NCBI RefSeq assembly: GCF_001425305.1
Contig: NZ_LMEE01000002.1
Span: forward strand, 444,191-508,190
Source: Phenylobacterium sp. Root1290
Lineage (GTDB): Bacteria; Pseudomonadota; Alphaproteobacteria; Caulobacterales; Caulobacteraceae
Direction of reading: 5' to 3'
DNA length: 64,000 nt
Part shown: piece by piece, positions 1-9,141 of the stretch
How positions within the stretch are numbered: position 1 is the first letter of the stretch
How the letters are laid out: every line of letters starts with the position of its first letter
Program-made: the position numbers and the translations under genes
Notes under the pieces: model-generated
What the model was told of the DNA's origin: nothing
Databases searched by the model: none
Seen by the model: the letters and a program-made list of their open reading frames with translations, nothing else

Positions 1-1
1 C

Positions 2-2068
2 GGCAAGCAGTTCTGCACCAAGGACCTGGGACCGGCCAGTATCGGCGGGGTCGGGTACTCGGCCGCGGCCGGCGGCCTGATCGGCCAGATCCAGCGCGGC
101 CTGTTCAGCCAAGGCTGTCAGGCGACTTCGCTCTACTCGGCCGGCGCGCTGGGAACGGTGAACTCGCAGGCGACGCTGGGCGGGCTGTTCGGCGCCCTGG
201 GCGGGTTCCAGACCGGCGACGCCTATGCCGGCAAGATGCAGACGACCAACGTCCGCGACATCGAATCCACCTTCGACCCGATCTACGAATCCAAGACCGA
301 CATCATCCAGTTCAACGTCGACTGGGACCTGACCGACGAGCTGCGGCTGACCTGGCTGACGTCCTATACGGACTTCGATCTCTATACGCGCCAGGACTAC
401 AACCGCTACGTCCCGAGCACGAGCTTCAACACCACCCCCAACCCGGTCAACGCCTTCGCCGCGGTGCCGGGCTATGCCGGGATCTACGGGGCGCTGTTCC
501 CCGGCGGCGTGATCAACGACGCCCAGAACCAGCCCTACAACCGCTTCACCACCAGCGACATCTCCTCGGCCTACACCAAGGGCTGGAGCCAGGAGCTGCG
601 GTTGCAGTCGGCCTATGACGGCCCGTTCAACTTCAACGTCGGCGGGATCATGGTTCGCTACCAGGCGACCGGCGACTACTACGTGATGTTCAACACCGGG
701 ACCGGCTACTACCAGATCAACAACCTGTTCAGCACCGGCAATCCCAACTGCGCGGGCGCCGCGCCCTGCATCACCATCGACCAGAACTACGAGCCGGATC
801 GCTCGGGCCGGAACTACTACGACGCCTACGGCCCCTATGACCTGCGCTCGCACGCCGCCTTCGGCGAGCTCTACTGGCAGGCGACCGAGACCCTGAAGTT
901 CACCGGCGGCCTGCGCTATACGGTCGACGACAAGGAAGTCGAAAACCACCAGGTCAACCTCGGCATCCCCGGCTTCGGCATCGCCGGGCCGCTGCCGGGC
1001 ACCCCCGACATCCTGCACGTGGAGTTCAAGGAGACGACGGGCCGGGTCGGCTTCGACTGGAAGCCGGACCTCGACTTCACCGACGACACCCTGCTCTACG
1101 CCTTCTTCTCGCGCGGCTATAAGGCCGGGGGCCTCAACTCCCCCTGCAGCGGCGGCGCGGGCGTGATCTGCGGCCCGCCGACCTTCGAGCCTGAGTTCAT
1201 CAACGCCTATGAGATCGGCACCAAGAACACGGTGCTCGACGGGACGATGACCCTGAACCTGACGGCCTTCTACTATGACTACGAGGGCTACCAGGTCTCC
1301 AAGATCGTCAACCGCGCTTCGACCAACGAGAACATCGACGCCAAGATCAAGGGCGCGGAGCTGGAAACCGTCTGGCAGCCCCTGCAAGGGCTGCGGCTCA
1401 ACGCGCAGATCGGCTGGCTCGACACCGAGATCAGCTCCGGCACCTCGATCGACACCTTCAACCGCACGGGCGGCGATCCCAACCTGGTGCTGGTGAAGTC
1501 GAGCGCGGCGTCGAACTGCGTCGTCAACCTGGCCGCGGCCCAGACGGCCCTGACCGTCTCGAACCTGACCAACAACCCGTTCGCCCTGCTCGGCGTCTGC
1601 ACCCCGGCCTCGACGGCCGGCGCGGGCACCAACATCGGCAGCGGCGCGCTGGCGGTCGGCACCAACGCCTTCGGCGGCCTGGTCAGCGACGGCGTGCCGA
1701 TCTCGCTCGAAGGCAAGGAACTGCCGAACGCCCCGCACTGGACCATCTCGCTGGGCGCCCAATACACCTGGGACTTCGACAACGACTGGTCGCTGACGGC
1801 GCGCGGCGACTACTACAAGCAGACCGAAACCTTCGCCCGGATCTACAACACCGAGCCGGACCGCCTCGACGACTGGCAGAACGTCAACCTGACCGTGACC
1901 CTGACCAATCCGGTCAACGGCTGGGAGATCGGCGCCTATGTCAAAAACGCAACCGACGAGGAAGCGATCACCGACTTCTACCTGACCGACGACTCCTCGG
2001 GCCTGTTCCGGAACGCCTTCTACACCGAGCCGCGCACCTACGGCGTGTCGCTGCAGAAGCGCTTCTGA
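2..2068 (+). CDS. TonB-dependent receptor, 5' end cut by window
   Basis: Outer-membrane beta-barrel that would import a ligand using TonB/ExbBD energy. The reading frame is open from the window edge (base 2), so the signal peptide, TonB box and plug lie outside; a GTG at 158 is internal and not a likely start. What remains is barrel: repeated alternating aromatic strands, a segment reading YAFFSRGYKAGGLN typical of this family, and the C-terminal strand ending YGVSLQKRF with a terminal Phe, the usual barrel-assembly signal. A strong hairpin terminator follows. The next gene is a second receptor of the same broad class. The ligand cannot be read from sequence. Confidence 0.93.
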   Translation, partial: GKQFCTKDLGPASIGGVGYSAAAGGLIGQIQRGLFSQGCQATSLYSAGALGTVNSQATLGGLFGALGGFQTGDAYAGKMQTTNVRDIESTFDPIYESKTDIIQFNVDWDLTDELRLTWLTSYTDFDLYTRQDYNRYVPSTSFNTTPNPVNAFAAVPGYAGIYGALFPGGVINDAQNQPYNRFTTSDISSAYTKGWSQELRLQSAYDGPFNFNVGGIMVRYQATGDYYVMFNTGTGYYQINNLFSTGNPNCAGAAPCITIDQNYEPDRSGRNYYDAYGPYDLRSHAAFGELYWQATETLKFTGGLRYTVDDKEVENHQVNLGIPGFGIAGPLPGTPDILHVEFKETTGRVGFDWKPDLDFTDDTLLYAFFSRGYKAGGLNSPCSGGAGVICGPPTFEPEFINAYEIGTKNTVLDGTMTLNLTAFYYDYEGYQVSKIVNRASTNENIDAKIKGAELETVWQPLQGLRLNAQIGWLDTEISSGTSIDTFNRTGGDPNLVLVKSSAASNCVVNLAAAQTALTVSNLTNNPFALLGVCTPASTAGAGTNIGSGALAVGTNAFGGLVSDGVPISLEGKELPNAPHWTISLGAQYTWDFDNDWSLTARGDYYKQTETFARIYNTEPDRLDDWQNVNLTVTLTNPVNGWEIGAYVKNATDEEAITDFYLTDDSSGLFRNAFYTEPRTYGVSLQKRF

Positions 2069-2097
2069 TGACCTGATCTACCCAGCCGCAAGGCCTT

Positions 2098-2128
2098 GGC
2101 CGCCGCCCCTCGGGACGGCGGCCTTTTT
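2098..2128 (+). terminator. Rho-independent terminator after first TonB receptor
   Basis: An 8-bp perfect GC stem (GGCCGCCG / CGGCGGCC) with a 10-base loop is followed directly by five T. It starts 30 bases after the stop codon. Confidence 0.85.
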
Positions 2129-2461
2129 CTTGGCGCGCCAATGAAATCCGAACGACATTTTGCGGTTAAGGTATGGCCGGGCATCCCGCCGCAGATGCCC
2201 AACCACTTTGTTTTTCTTTGATTCATAACCTTCAGAAAAACAGCGGTCATTTTTGTACGCGCGATTTGAAAGCGCGGTATTTCGGCCACAAATTCTCAAA
2301 AGCTCAGCTGAATCGCGATCAGTTATCGCCCCTCACATTGACGGCGGGGCGGGGCGGACGGAGTTTCCCCCTCCCCGGCGCCTCCCTGCGCTGGATCAAC
2401 GCATCATGCGGGCGGATACGAAGAGGGCGCTCCACGCCCCTCCGCCCTGGGAGGATACTTG
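2129..2461 (+). promoter_or_regulatory. Long AT-richer leader upstream of second TonB receptor
   Basis: This 333-base gap holds no convincing gene. Bases 2150-2330 are clearly more AT-rich than the flanks and probably carry the promoter. GGGCAT (2179-2184) and ATGCCC (2195-2200) form an inverted repeat followed by a T-rich stretch, which could be a hairpin in the leader or an operator. A ribosome binding site GGGAGGA lies just before the ATG at 2462. The exact promoter is not resolved. Confidence 0.4.
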
Positions 2462-4993
2462 ATGGCTACCAACGCACCGCGTCTGCGGACCATGCTGGCC
2501 CTGAGCGCTTCAGTTCTGACGCTCACGGCAATTTCCGCCCCCGCCTTCGCCCAGGAAGATTTCCAGATCGAAGAACTGGTCGTCACGGCCGAGAAGCGCG
2601 AACAGGCGCTGCAGGACGTGCCGGTGGCCGTCTCGGCCTACACCTCCGAGCAGCGCGACATCCGCGGCATGACCGGCATCCAGGACTTCGTGAACTTCAC
2701 GCCGGGCATGAACTACTCCGGCACCGACCGCGTCTCGCTGCGCGGCGCCGGGCGCAACACCTTCTACATCGGCAACGATCCGGGCGTGGCCGCCTATACC
2801 GACGGCTTCTACTCGGCCTCCTCGTCGGAACTGTTCAAAAGCTCGCTGTTCGTCGAGCGGACGGAAATCCTGCGCGGCCCGCAAGGTACGCTGTACGGCC
2901 GCAACGCCATGGGCGGCGCGCTGAACACCATTTCCAAGCGCCCCTCGAACGAGTTCGGCGGCGAAATCCGCCTCGGCTACGGCAACTTCGACCGCTCGAA
3001 GGTCGAGGGCGTCCTCTCGGTTCCGGTCGCCGACAACCTGCGCTTCAAGATCGGCGGCAGCCAGGACTGGCAGCGCGACGGCTTCATCAACAACATCGGC
3101 GGCGCCAATGACGGCGCCACCATCAAGCGCACCTATTTCGAGATCCAGGCCGAAGCCGAGCTCGGCGACAACCTGGACGTCTGGGCCCGCTACTCGCGCT
3201 CGAACTGGGATGACTCGACCGGCGTCGGCGACCGCCTCGCCAACCTGATCACGCCCTACGACACCACCCGTCCGTTCCCGCTGATCGGCGGCCTGGCGCC
3301 GAACCCGCAGTTCGGGATGACCACCCCGAACCCGGGCCTCACCGATCCCTACACCCAGTCGACCAACCGCAACGGCTATGGCCAGCTGCGCGGCAACCAC
3401 CTGTTCACCACCACGATCAGCTACGATCTGGGCTGGGCGGACCTGAAGTACATCGGCGGCTTCCAGCAGTACAACTACCAGACCGGCGGCGACAACGACG
3501 CCACCAACCGCACCAGCGCCTTCTTCCTGCCGGGCTCGACGGTGCCGGTCTACGGCGACCAGACCACCGACTTCAACGAGCACAAGAAGTACTACTCGAA
3601 CGAGATCAACCTCTCCTCGAACTCGGACGGCCCGCTGAGCTGGATCCTGGGTCTCTACCAGTACCAGGAGCGGTATCGTCAGCGCATCCAGCTGGCCAGC
3701 CCGCTGCAAGCCCAGTTCGCGACGCCAGCTTTCTACTACGGCTCGATCAACGGCGCGGCGCCCGGCGTCGCCAGCCTGGCCGCGGCCGGCCTGCCCTCGA
3801 CCAACCCGTCGCGCAACTTCGCCGACAACCAGGCGGAGCTGGAGTCCAAGGCGTGGGCGGTGTTCGGCCAGAGCACCTACAAGATCAACGACGCCTTCGC
3901 CCTGACCGCCGGCCTGCGCTACACCAAGGATCAGAAGGACGGCTTCGAAACCCAGCGCCTAGTGCTGTTCAACCCGGTCGGCCCGTTCGGCCCGGCCGCG
4001 GTGGACGTCTCCAGCGACATGGATCCGACCCGCGCCGGCGTCCAGAACTACCGCAACCTGTCAGACGAATGGAGCGCCGTCACCGGCACCCTGAACCTCG
4101 ACTGGACCCCGGACGACGACACTCTGGTCTACGCCAAGTACAGCCGCGGCTATAAGTCGGGCGGCTTCCTGCTCGGCACCCTGGCGGCCAAGCCGACCGC
4201 GGACGAAGAGTCGGTCAACGCCTACGAACTCGGCCTGAAGAAGACCATCGGCGGTCGCCTGATCCTGAACGCCTCGGCCTTCTACAACGACTTCGAGGGC
4301 CTGCAGCTGAACCTGTCGCAGCTGAACGCGGCCGGCACCGCGGCGTCGAACAACTTCGTCAACGTCGACGCCGAAGCCTACGGTCTGGAACTGGAAGCCA
4401 TGTGGCAGCCTATCCAGCCGCTGCAGATCTCGGCCTCCTACGGTTACCTGCACACCGAGATCACCAAGGGCTGCTGCTTCTACGATCCGGCGGATCCGAG
4501 CGCTCTGAAGTCGACGGCCCGTCCGGCCGGCGGCAGCGCGACGACCAACGGCGTACTGCTGGTGTTCCAGGACCTGGCCGGTTCGAGGATCTACCAGTCG
4601 CCGGAGAACAAGTTCGCGCTGAACGCCAACTACACCTTCGACTTCTCGCCGGGTTCGCTGGTCCTCTCGGGCAGCTACACCTGGACCGACGAGACCACCT
4701 ACCAGCCCTTCGACAACCCCGACTTCTCCGTGCCGGCCTACGGCACCGGCGACCTGCGGGTGCTGTGGAAGGACGCCGCCGACCGCTACTCGCTCATCGG
4801 CTACGTGAAGAACGTGACGGACGAAGAGGGCTTCACCTCGACGTCGTCGACCAACCCGACCGCCGTGTTCGCCAACCCGAACCCGGGCCTGGTCGTCGGT
4901 GGAACCACCTATATTCGCCAGACCAGCACCGCGATCACCCGCGGCCTGATCCAGCCGCGGACCTACGGCGTCGAGCTGCAGTACCGCTTCTAA
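2462..4993 (+). CDS. TonB-dependent receptor
   Basis: Complete 843-residue outer-membrane receptor. Start is the ATG at 2462, one codon after an in-frame TTG, because GGGAGGA sits 6-8 bases upstream. An Ala-rich signal peptide ends near AFAQ (about residue 30). A TonB box (IEELVVTAEKREQ) follows, then the plug with VERTEILRGPQGTLYGRNAMGGALN at about residues 137-161, and a 22-strand type barrel ending YGVELQYRF. The IEELVVTAEKRE type is common among Caulobacterales and sphingomonad receptors, where the ligands are often plant-derived sugars or aromatics, but nothing here fixes the substrate. No exporter or hydrolase is adjacent, so it is probably transcribed alone. Confidence 0.96.
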   Translation: MATNAPRLRTMLALSASVLTLTAISAPAFAQEDFQIEELVVTAEKREQALQDVPVAVSAYTSEQRDIRGMTGIQDFVNFTPGMNYSGTDRVSLRGAGRNTFYIGNDPGVAAYTDGFYSASSSELFKSSLFVERTEILRGPQGTLYGRNAMGGALNTISKRPSNEFGGEIRLGYGNFDRSKVEGVLSVPVADNLRFKIGGSQDWQRDGFINNIGGANDGATIKRTYFEIQAEAELGDNLDVWARYSRSNWDDSTGVGDRLANLITPYDTTRPFPLIGGLAPNPQFGMTTPNPGLTDPYTQSTNRNGYGQLRGNHLFTTTISYDLGWADLKYIGGFQQYNYQTGGDNDATNRTSAFFLPGSTVPVYGDQTTDFNEHKKYYSNEINLSSNSDGPLSWILGLYQYQERYRQRIQLASPLQAQFATPAFYYGSINGAAPGVASLAAAGLPSTNPSRNFADNQAELESKAWAVFGQSTYKINDAFALTAGLRYTKDQKDGFETQRLVLFNPVGPFGPAAVDVSSDMDPTRAGVQNYRNLSDEWSAVTGTLNLDWTPDDDTLVYAKYSRGYKSGGFLLGTLAAKPTADEESVNAYELGLKKTIGGRLILNASAFYNDFEGLQLNLSQLNAAGTAASNNFVNVDAEAYGLELEAMWQPIQPLQISASYGYLHTEITKGCCFYDPADPSALKSTARPAGGSATTNGVLLVFQDLAGSRIYQSPENKFALNANYTFDFSPGSLVLSGSYTWTDETTYQPFDNPDFSVPAYGTGDLRVLWKDAADRYSLIGYVKNVTDEEGFTSTSSTNPTAVFANPNPGLVVGGTTYIRQTSTAITRGLIQPRTYGVELQYRF

Positions 4994-5018
4994 GTCCGGG
5001 GCATCCCGGGAAAGCGAA

Positions 5019-5048
5019 GGGCGGCGGGAGAAATCCCGCCGCCCTTTT
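5019..5048 (+). terminator. Rho-independent terminator after second TonB receptor
   Basis: An 11-bp perfect stem (GGGCGGCGGGA / TCCCGCCGCCC) with a GAAA loop and four T. It is 25 bases after the stop codon. Confidence 0.9.
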
Positions 5049-5176
5049 GCTTGTCGGGAACCCGACAGGCTCTTTTCGCTTCAGCGTCAATTTACGCTAA
5101 CCCTGGGTGGAATTTAACGTCTCCGCAAGCGCTTAGGCCCATGCTGAGCATAAGTTCCCTTTGGACCCTGGCGTTC

Positions 5177-6283
5177 ATGTCTCTGCCCGAGTTCTTTTAC
5201 GAGCGCGTCACGAGCGAAATCCATCAGCAGATGGAAGGCGTGCTCGCCCTTGCCGAACGCCTTGCCCGCCAACCGATGGGCGCGGACGCTCAAGCCTGCG
5301 TAGCCGGTGTCGCCGAGGCGGCCCGGGCCGTCCGGCAGATCCTGGCGTCCTCGACCGATCTCAAGGACGCGGCCTCCGCCGGCCTGGCCTTCGATCCGCA
5401 GGCCAGGCGCGCCGCCGAACTGGCCGACAACGTACAGGCCCGCTGGGAAGAACGCGCCACCGATGGCGGCGTCACCCTGCTGGTCTCCTATGACGGCGAC
5501 CCCGACACACTGGTCATGGTCGACAGCGGCCGCATCAACCAGATCTTCGACGCTTTCATCGCCCAGGCCCTGGCCGGGGTGCGGCGCGGCGCCGTCGAGG
5601 CGACGCTGAAGGCGGTCGTCGACGGCGATATCACCCGCCTGGAAGGGCGCATCCGCGGCGCGGCCGACCGCGTCATGGGCGATCGCGCCCTCGACATCCG
5701 CGAGATCGAGGCGCTGTTCGGCCTGGAGACAGCGCTTGGCGTGGCGCTCAGCCGCCAGATCGTCGACGCCATGGGCGGCCAGGTCCGCTCCGAGGCCAAT
5801 GTCGGGACCGGCGAGACCCTGGTGTTCGAGGTCTCGGTTCCCACTGCGTACGAAGAAGCCCCGGCCGAGGAGACCCTTGGCCAGACCGAGCGCGCCGCGC
5901 ACATCCTCGTGGTGGACGACAACGCCACCAATCGAATGGTCGCCGAGACCCTCTGCGAGATGTTCGATTGCACGTCCGAATCCGCGACTGACGGCGTCGA
6001 GGCCGTCGAGGCCGCGCGCACCGGCCGCTTCGACCTGATCCTGATGGACATCAAGATGCCGCGCATGGACGGGGTGACCGCCACGCGCGAGATCCGCGCC
6101 CTGCCCGGCCCGGCCGGCCAGGTGCCGATCATCGCACTGACCGCCAATGCCGACCCCGAAGACGCCGCCGCCTATCTGAAGGCGGGCATGAACGGGGTCG
6201 TGGAAAAGCCGATGAAGCCGGAGCACCTGCTGCGCACCCTGCAGGAAAACCTGGGCGGTTCGAGCGACGCTGCCGCGGCGTAA
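5177..6283 (+). CDS. Degenerate hybrid histidine kinase-like protein with receiver domain
   Basis: Cytoplasmic signalling protein of 368 residues without membrane segments. Residues 1-25 resemble the H-box helix of hybrid kinases, but the motif normally read SHEIRTPLNG is here TSEIHQQMEG, so the phospho-accepting His position is Ser. The following ATPase-like part (about 110-220) keeps a G-box trace (GGQVRSEANVGTGETLVFEV) but its N-box reads FIAQA instead of a form with Asn. The C-terminal receiver (about 245-360) is intact: VVDDNATNR, the phospho-Asp in LMDIKMPRMDG, and the Lys in VEKPMKP. The protein therefore probably receives phosphate rather than making it. An ATG at 5141 adds 12 residues; neither start has a clear ribosome site. 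Confidence 0.85.
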   Translation: MSLPEFFYERVTSEIHQQMEGVLALAERLARQPMGADAQACVAGVAEAARAVRQILASSTDLKDAASAGLAFDPQARRAAELADNVQARWEERATDGGVTLLVSYDGDPDTLVMVDSGRINQIFDAFIAQALAGVRRGAVEATLKAVVDGDITRLEGRIRGAADRVMGDRALDIREIEALFGLETALGVALSRQIVDAMGGQVRSEANVGTGETLVFEVSVPTAYEEAPAEETLGQTERAAHILVVDDNATNRMVAETLCEMFDCTSESATDGVEAVEAARTGRFDLILMDIKMPRMDGVTATREIRALPGPAGQVPIIALTANADPEDAAAYLKAGMNGVVEKPMKPEHLLRTLQENLGGSSDAAAA

Positions 6284-6322
6284 GGGCTAGGCGCGCGCCG
6301 CCGCGCCCGTCATCGTCGGCCC

Positions 6323-6946
6323 ATGGCCACCTTTTACGAACGCCGCATCCTTCCCAAGCTGCTGACTTGCGCGTGCGCCTCGCCGCCGATGATGAAGCAG
6401 CGCGCCAAGATCGTGCCGCTGGCGGAGGGCCGGGTGCTGGAGCTGGGTGTCGGGATGGGGCTCAACCTCGCGCTCTATGACGCCGGCAAGGTGAGCCGCG
6501 TATTCGGCGTGGACCCCGCCGCGGAGTTGCGCGCCCAGGCCATGGCGGCGCCGCGCGATCCACGGCTCGAGGTCTCTATCGAAGACGGCGTCGCCGAGGC
6601 CCTGCCCTTTGAAAATGCGGCGTTCGACTGCGTCGTCTGCACCTTCACGCTTTGCTCCGTCCACACGCCCACGTCGGCCCTGGCCGAGGCGCGCCGGGTG
6701 CTGAGGCCGGGCGGGCGGTTCCTATTCTGCGAGCACGGCTTGGCCCCGGACCCGGACGTCGCCAAGTGGCAGCGGCGGATCGAACCCCTGTGGAAACGGC
6801 TGGCCGGCGGCTGCCACCTGACCCGCCCGGTGACCAGCGCCATCGCCGCCGCCGGCTTCCAGGTCGAGCGCTCGCAGACCATGTACCTTCCCGGCACGCC
6901 GCGCTTCGCCGGCTGGAACGAATGGGGCGCGGCCCGCGTGGCGTAA
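6323..6946 (+). CDS. Class I SAM-dependent methyltransferase
   Basis: A 207-residue soluble methyltransferase. The SAM motif I is VLELGVGMGLNLALYD (about 38-53), followed by an acidic loop (FGVDPAAEL) and motif IV/post I (AFDCVVCTFTLCSVHTPTSALAEARRVLRPGGRFLFCEHG). This layout matches the UbiE/phospholipid-methyltransferase-like group, including mammalian METTL7-like proteins that methylate small molecules. The substrate is unknown. It stands alone between two unrelated genes; a GC-rich hairpin-capable stretch lies between 6284 and 6322. Confidence 0.88.
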   Translation: MATFYERRILPKLLTCACASPPMMKQRAKIVPLAEGRVLELGVGMGLNLALYDAGKVSRVFGVDPAAELRAQAMAAPRDPRLEVSIEDGVAEALPFENAAFDCVVCTFTLCSVHTPTSALAEARRVLRPGGRFLFCEHGLAPDPDVAKWQRRIEPLWKRLAGGCHLTRPVTSAIAAAGFQVERSQTMYLPGTPRFAGWNEWGAARVA

Positions 6947-7044
6947 ATCGTTTCGCAAGCCGCCGGGCCTAGGGATGAGGGGCCGTCGGGGGGCCGGTTG
7001 TCGGACCCGCATCGAGCGCCTATCAATGTCGCTGGGAGCGTTCC

Positions 7045-8685
7045 ATGTCAGTTGATCCCGCCCCGCAGTTTTTCCTGAACGCCGACGCGCGCGGCGGCCT
7101 CGTGGACGGCAAGCAAAGCTATACCGTCGCCCAGGCGGCCCATCAGATCATTCGCGGCGAACCGGGCTGGTCGGGCGCGCTTGGCGTCCCGGCAGCGGTG
7201 ACCTACGCCTATCGCGCCGACGCCCCGACGACGATGCCCGAAGACACCGCCGGCTTCTCGCGGTTCAACGAGGCGCAGATCCTGCAGACCGAGCTGGCCC
7301 TTGCCGCCTGGAGCGACGTGGCCAACATCCGCTTCATGCGGGTCGGGATCGGCGGCGCCGGCGAAGCGGCCTATTCGGACTACGCGACGATCCTGTTCGG
7401 CAACTACGCCACCGGAAGCGAGGGGTCGGCCGCATTCGCCTTCTATCCCGGGTCGACCGCGTCCTCGTCCCGCGCGGGCGACGTCTGGATCAACAGCACC
7501 AAGGGCAGCAACCTTTCCCCGGCGATGGGCAACTACGGCGCGATGGTGCTGGTCCATGAGATCGGCCACGCGATCGGCCTGGGCCACCCGGCCGACTACG
7601 ACGCCGACGGATCGCCGAGCTACAGCGCCGACGCGCTCTATTATGAAGACTCCCGCCAGTTCACGGTGATGAGCTACTTCGGCGAGCAGAACACCGGCGC
7701 CAACTTCGGCGGCCGCTACTCGGCCGCGCCCCTGCTGGACGACATCGCAGCGGCCCAGATGGAGTACGGGGCGAACATGTCGACCCGTACTGGAAACACC
7801 GTCTACGGCTTCAATTCCACCGCCGATCGGCCCTGGTTCGACGCCATCGCCTCGGGCCAGAAGCTGGTCTTTGCGGTCTGGGACGCCGGCGGTGTCGATA
7901 CCTTCGACTTCTCGGGCTTCTCGGTCCGCCAGTTGATCGACCTGCGCGAGGGGGCCTTTTCCAATGTCGGCGGCCTGGTCGGCAACGTCGCTGTCGCGGT
8001 CGGCGCGACCATCGAGAACGCAATTGGCGGCACGGGCGCCGACACCATCAACGGCAACGCCGCGGCCAACGCCCTCACCGGCGGGGCGGGCGACGACGAC
8101 CTCTATGGCGCAGCCGGCAACGACAGCCTGAGCGGCGGCGACGGGCAGGACTTCCTGCGCGGCGAGACCGGGGACGACTACATCGTCGGCGGGTTGGGCT
8201 TCGACGACATCCACGGCAACCAGGGCGCCGACACGGCCTATGGCGGCGAAGGCGACGACTGGGTCGTCGGCGGCCAGCACAACGATCTGCTGTTCGGCGA
8301 GAACGGCATGGATCTCGTCTATGGCAATATGGGCGACGACACGATGTACGGGGGCGTGGGCGCCGACGTCATGCGCGGCGGCCAGCACAACGACATCATG
8401 TACGGCGAGGCCGGCGACGACTGGATGTCGGGAGACCGCGGCGACGACACGATGTGGGGCGCGGCCGGCGCCGACAGCTTCCACACCTGGGGCGACGCCG
8501 GGGTCGATCGCGTGATGGACTTCATCCGCGCCGAGGGCGATCGCGTGCTGGTAAGCGAGGGCGCGAGCTGGACCGTGGCCCAGGTGGGCGCGGACGTCGT
8601 CGTCTCGCTGAGCGGCGGCGCACAGATGGTTCTGGTCGGCGTAGTGGTCGCCAGCCTGACAGACGGCTGGATCGTCGCGATCTAG
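7045..8685 (+). CDS. Secreted serralysin-type (M10) metalloprotease with RTX repeats
   Basis: Zinc endopeptidase of 546 residues, predicted to leave the cell by a type I secretion system since no N-terminal signal peptide is visible. The catalytic motif HEIGHAIGLGHP lies near residue 172, and the Met-turn (VMSYFG) near 210. From about 330 to 480 there are GGxGxDxUx calcium-binding RTX nonapeptides, with two QHND units 36 residues apart. The C-terminus ends hydrophobic (GWIVAI), as expected of type I substrates. Caulobacter crescentus SapA, which cuts the S-layer protein, is a member of the same family, so a surface-protein processing role is possible. No ABC/HlyD exporter genes are in this window. 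Confidence 0.93.
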   Translation: MSVDPAPQFFLNADARGGLVDGKQSYTVAQAAHQIIRGEPGWSGALGVPAAVTYAYRADAPTTMPEDTAGFSRFNEAQILQTELALAAWSDVANIRFMRVGIGGAGEAAYSDYATILFGNYATGSEGSAAFAFYPGSTASSSRAGDVWINSTKGSNLSPAMGNYGAMVLVHEIGHAIGLGHPADYDADGSPSYSADALYYEDSRQFTVMSYFGEQNTGANFGGRYSAAPLLDDIAAAQMEYGANMSTRTGNTVYGFNSTADRPWFDAIASGQKLVFAVWDAGGVDTFDFSGFSVRQLIDLREGAFSNVGGLVGNVAVAVGATIENAIGGTGADTINGNAAANALTGGAGDDDLYGAAGNDSLSGGDGQDFLRGETGDDYIVGGLGFDDIHGNQGADTAYGGEGDDWVVGGQHNDLLFGENGMDLVYGNMGDDTMYGGVGADVMRGGQHNDIMYGEAGDDWMSGDRGDDTMWGAAGADSFHTWGDAGVDRVMDFIRAEGDRVLVSEGASWTVAQVGADVVVSLSGGAQMVLVGVVVASLTDGWIVAI

Positions 8686-8894
8686 AGCTGGTTGTACTCG
8701 CCGCAGCGGCACTTCACGACCACGTCGCGCATCTGAGCGCTGTCGCGCCCGGTCATGACGACTTCTTCGCAGGCGCCGCAGAGAAACGCCGAGCCGGTTT
8801 CAGTTTCGGAGATGGCCGGGCTTTCGACAGCCTGGAGCACTTCACGCCGACCGATGAACAGGCTGGGGAAAACTCGAAGGGACGTCATGATCAT
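8682..8894 (-). CDS. Small zinc-ribbon-like protein
   Basis: A 70-residue protein convergent with the protease gene; the two stop codons share CTAG (8682-8685). It has one CxxC knuckle (FLCGACEEVV) and a second CRCG near the C-terminus, the pattern of a small zinc ribbon. It starts at the ATG at 8894, with an in-frame ATG two codons later. I recognise no named function. Similar short Cys-rich proteins are common in Alphaproteobacteria, and the Cys pairs argue that it is a real gene rather than a chance frame. Confidence 0.7.
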   Translation of the reverse strand: MIMTSLRVFPSLFIGRREVLQAVESPAISETETGSAFLCGACEEVVMTGRDSAQMRDVVVKCRCGEYNQL

Positions 8895-9141
8895 CGGACT
8901 GCCTCATTTTGACCCGCGAAGGGCCTACGCAACTGTGCACTTGCAAAAGTCGAGGTACGCCTATTCTGCTGCAGCGCAATGTCAGATTGATGTCGGCGCC
9001 CACGAAATTTGCCGCGCGTGGCCCGCGCGCCGCCGCGGCGCCTTTTCCGTAGGCTGACCGGAACCGTCGGTTCCCCCTCTCGTTTCAAGGGCTCACCCCC
9101 AGGAGAACGGGCGCGGCGCGTCCACCGAGCGGAGAGATTTT

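Noticed and set aside
2510..3709. Long minus-strand frame inside the second TonB receptor gene
   Set aside because: Val/Ala/Gly/Arg-rich with no motif; shadow of the receptor codon pattern.
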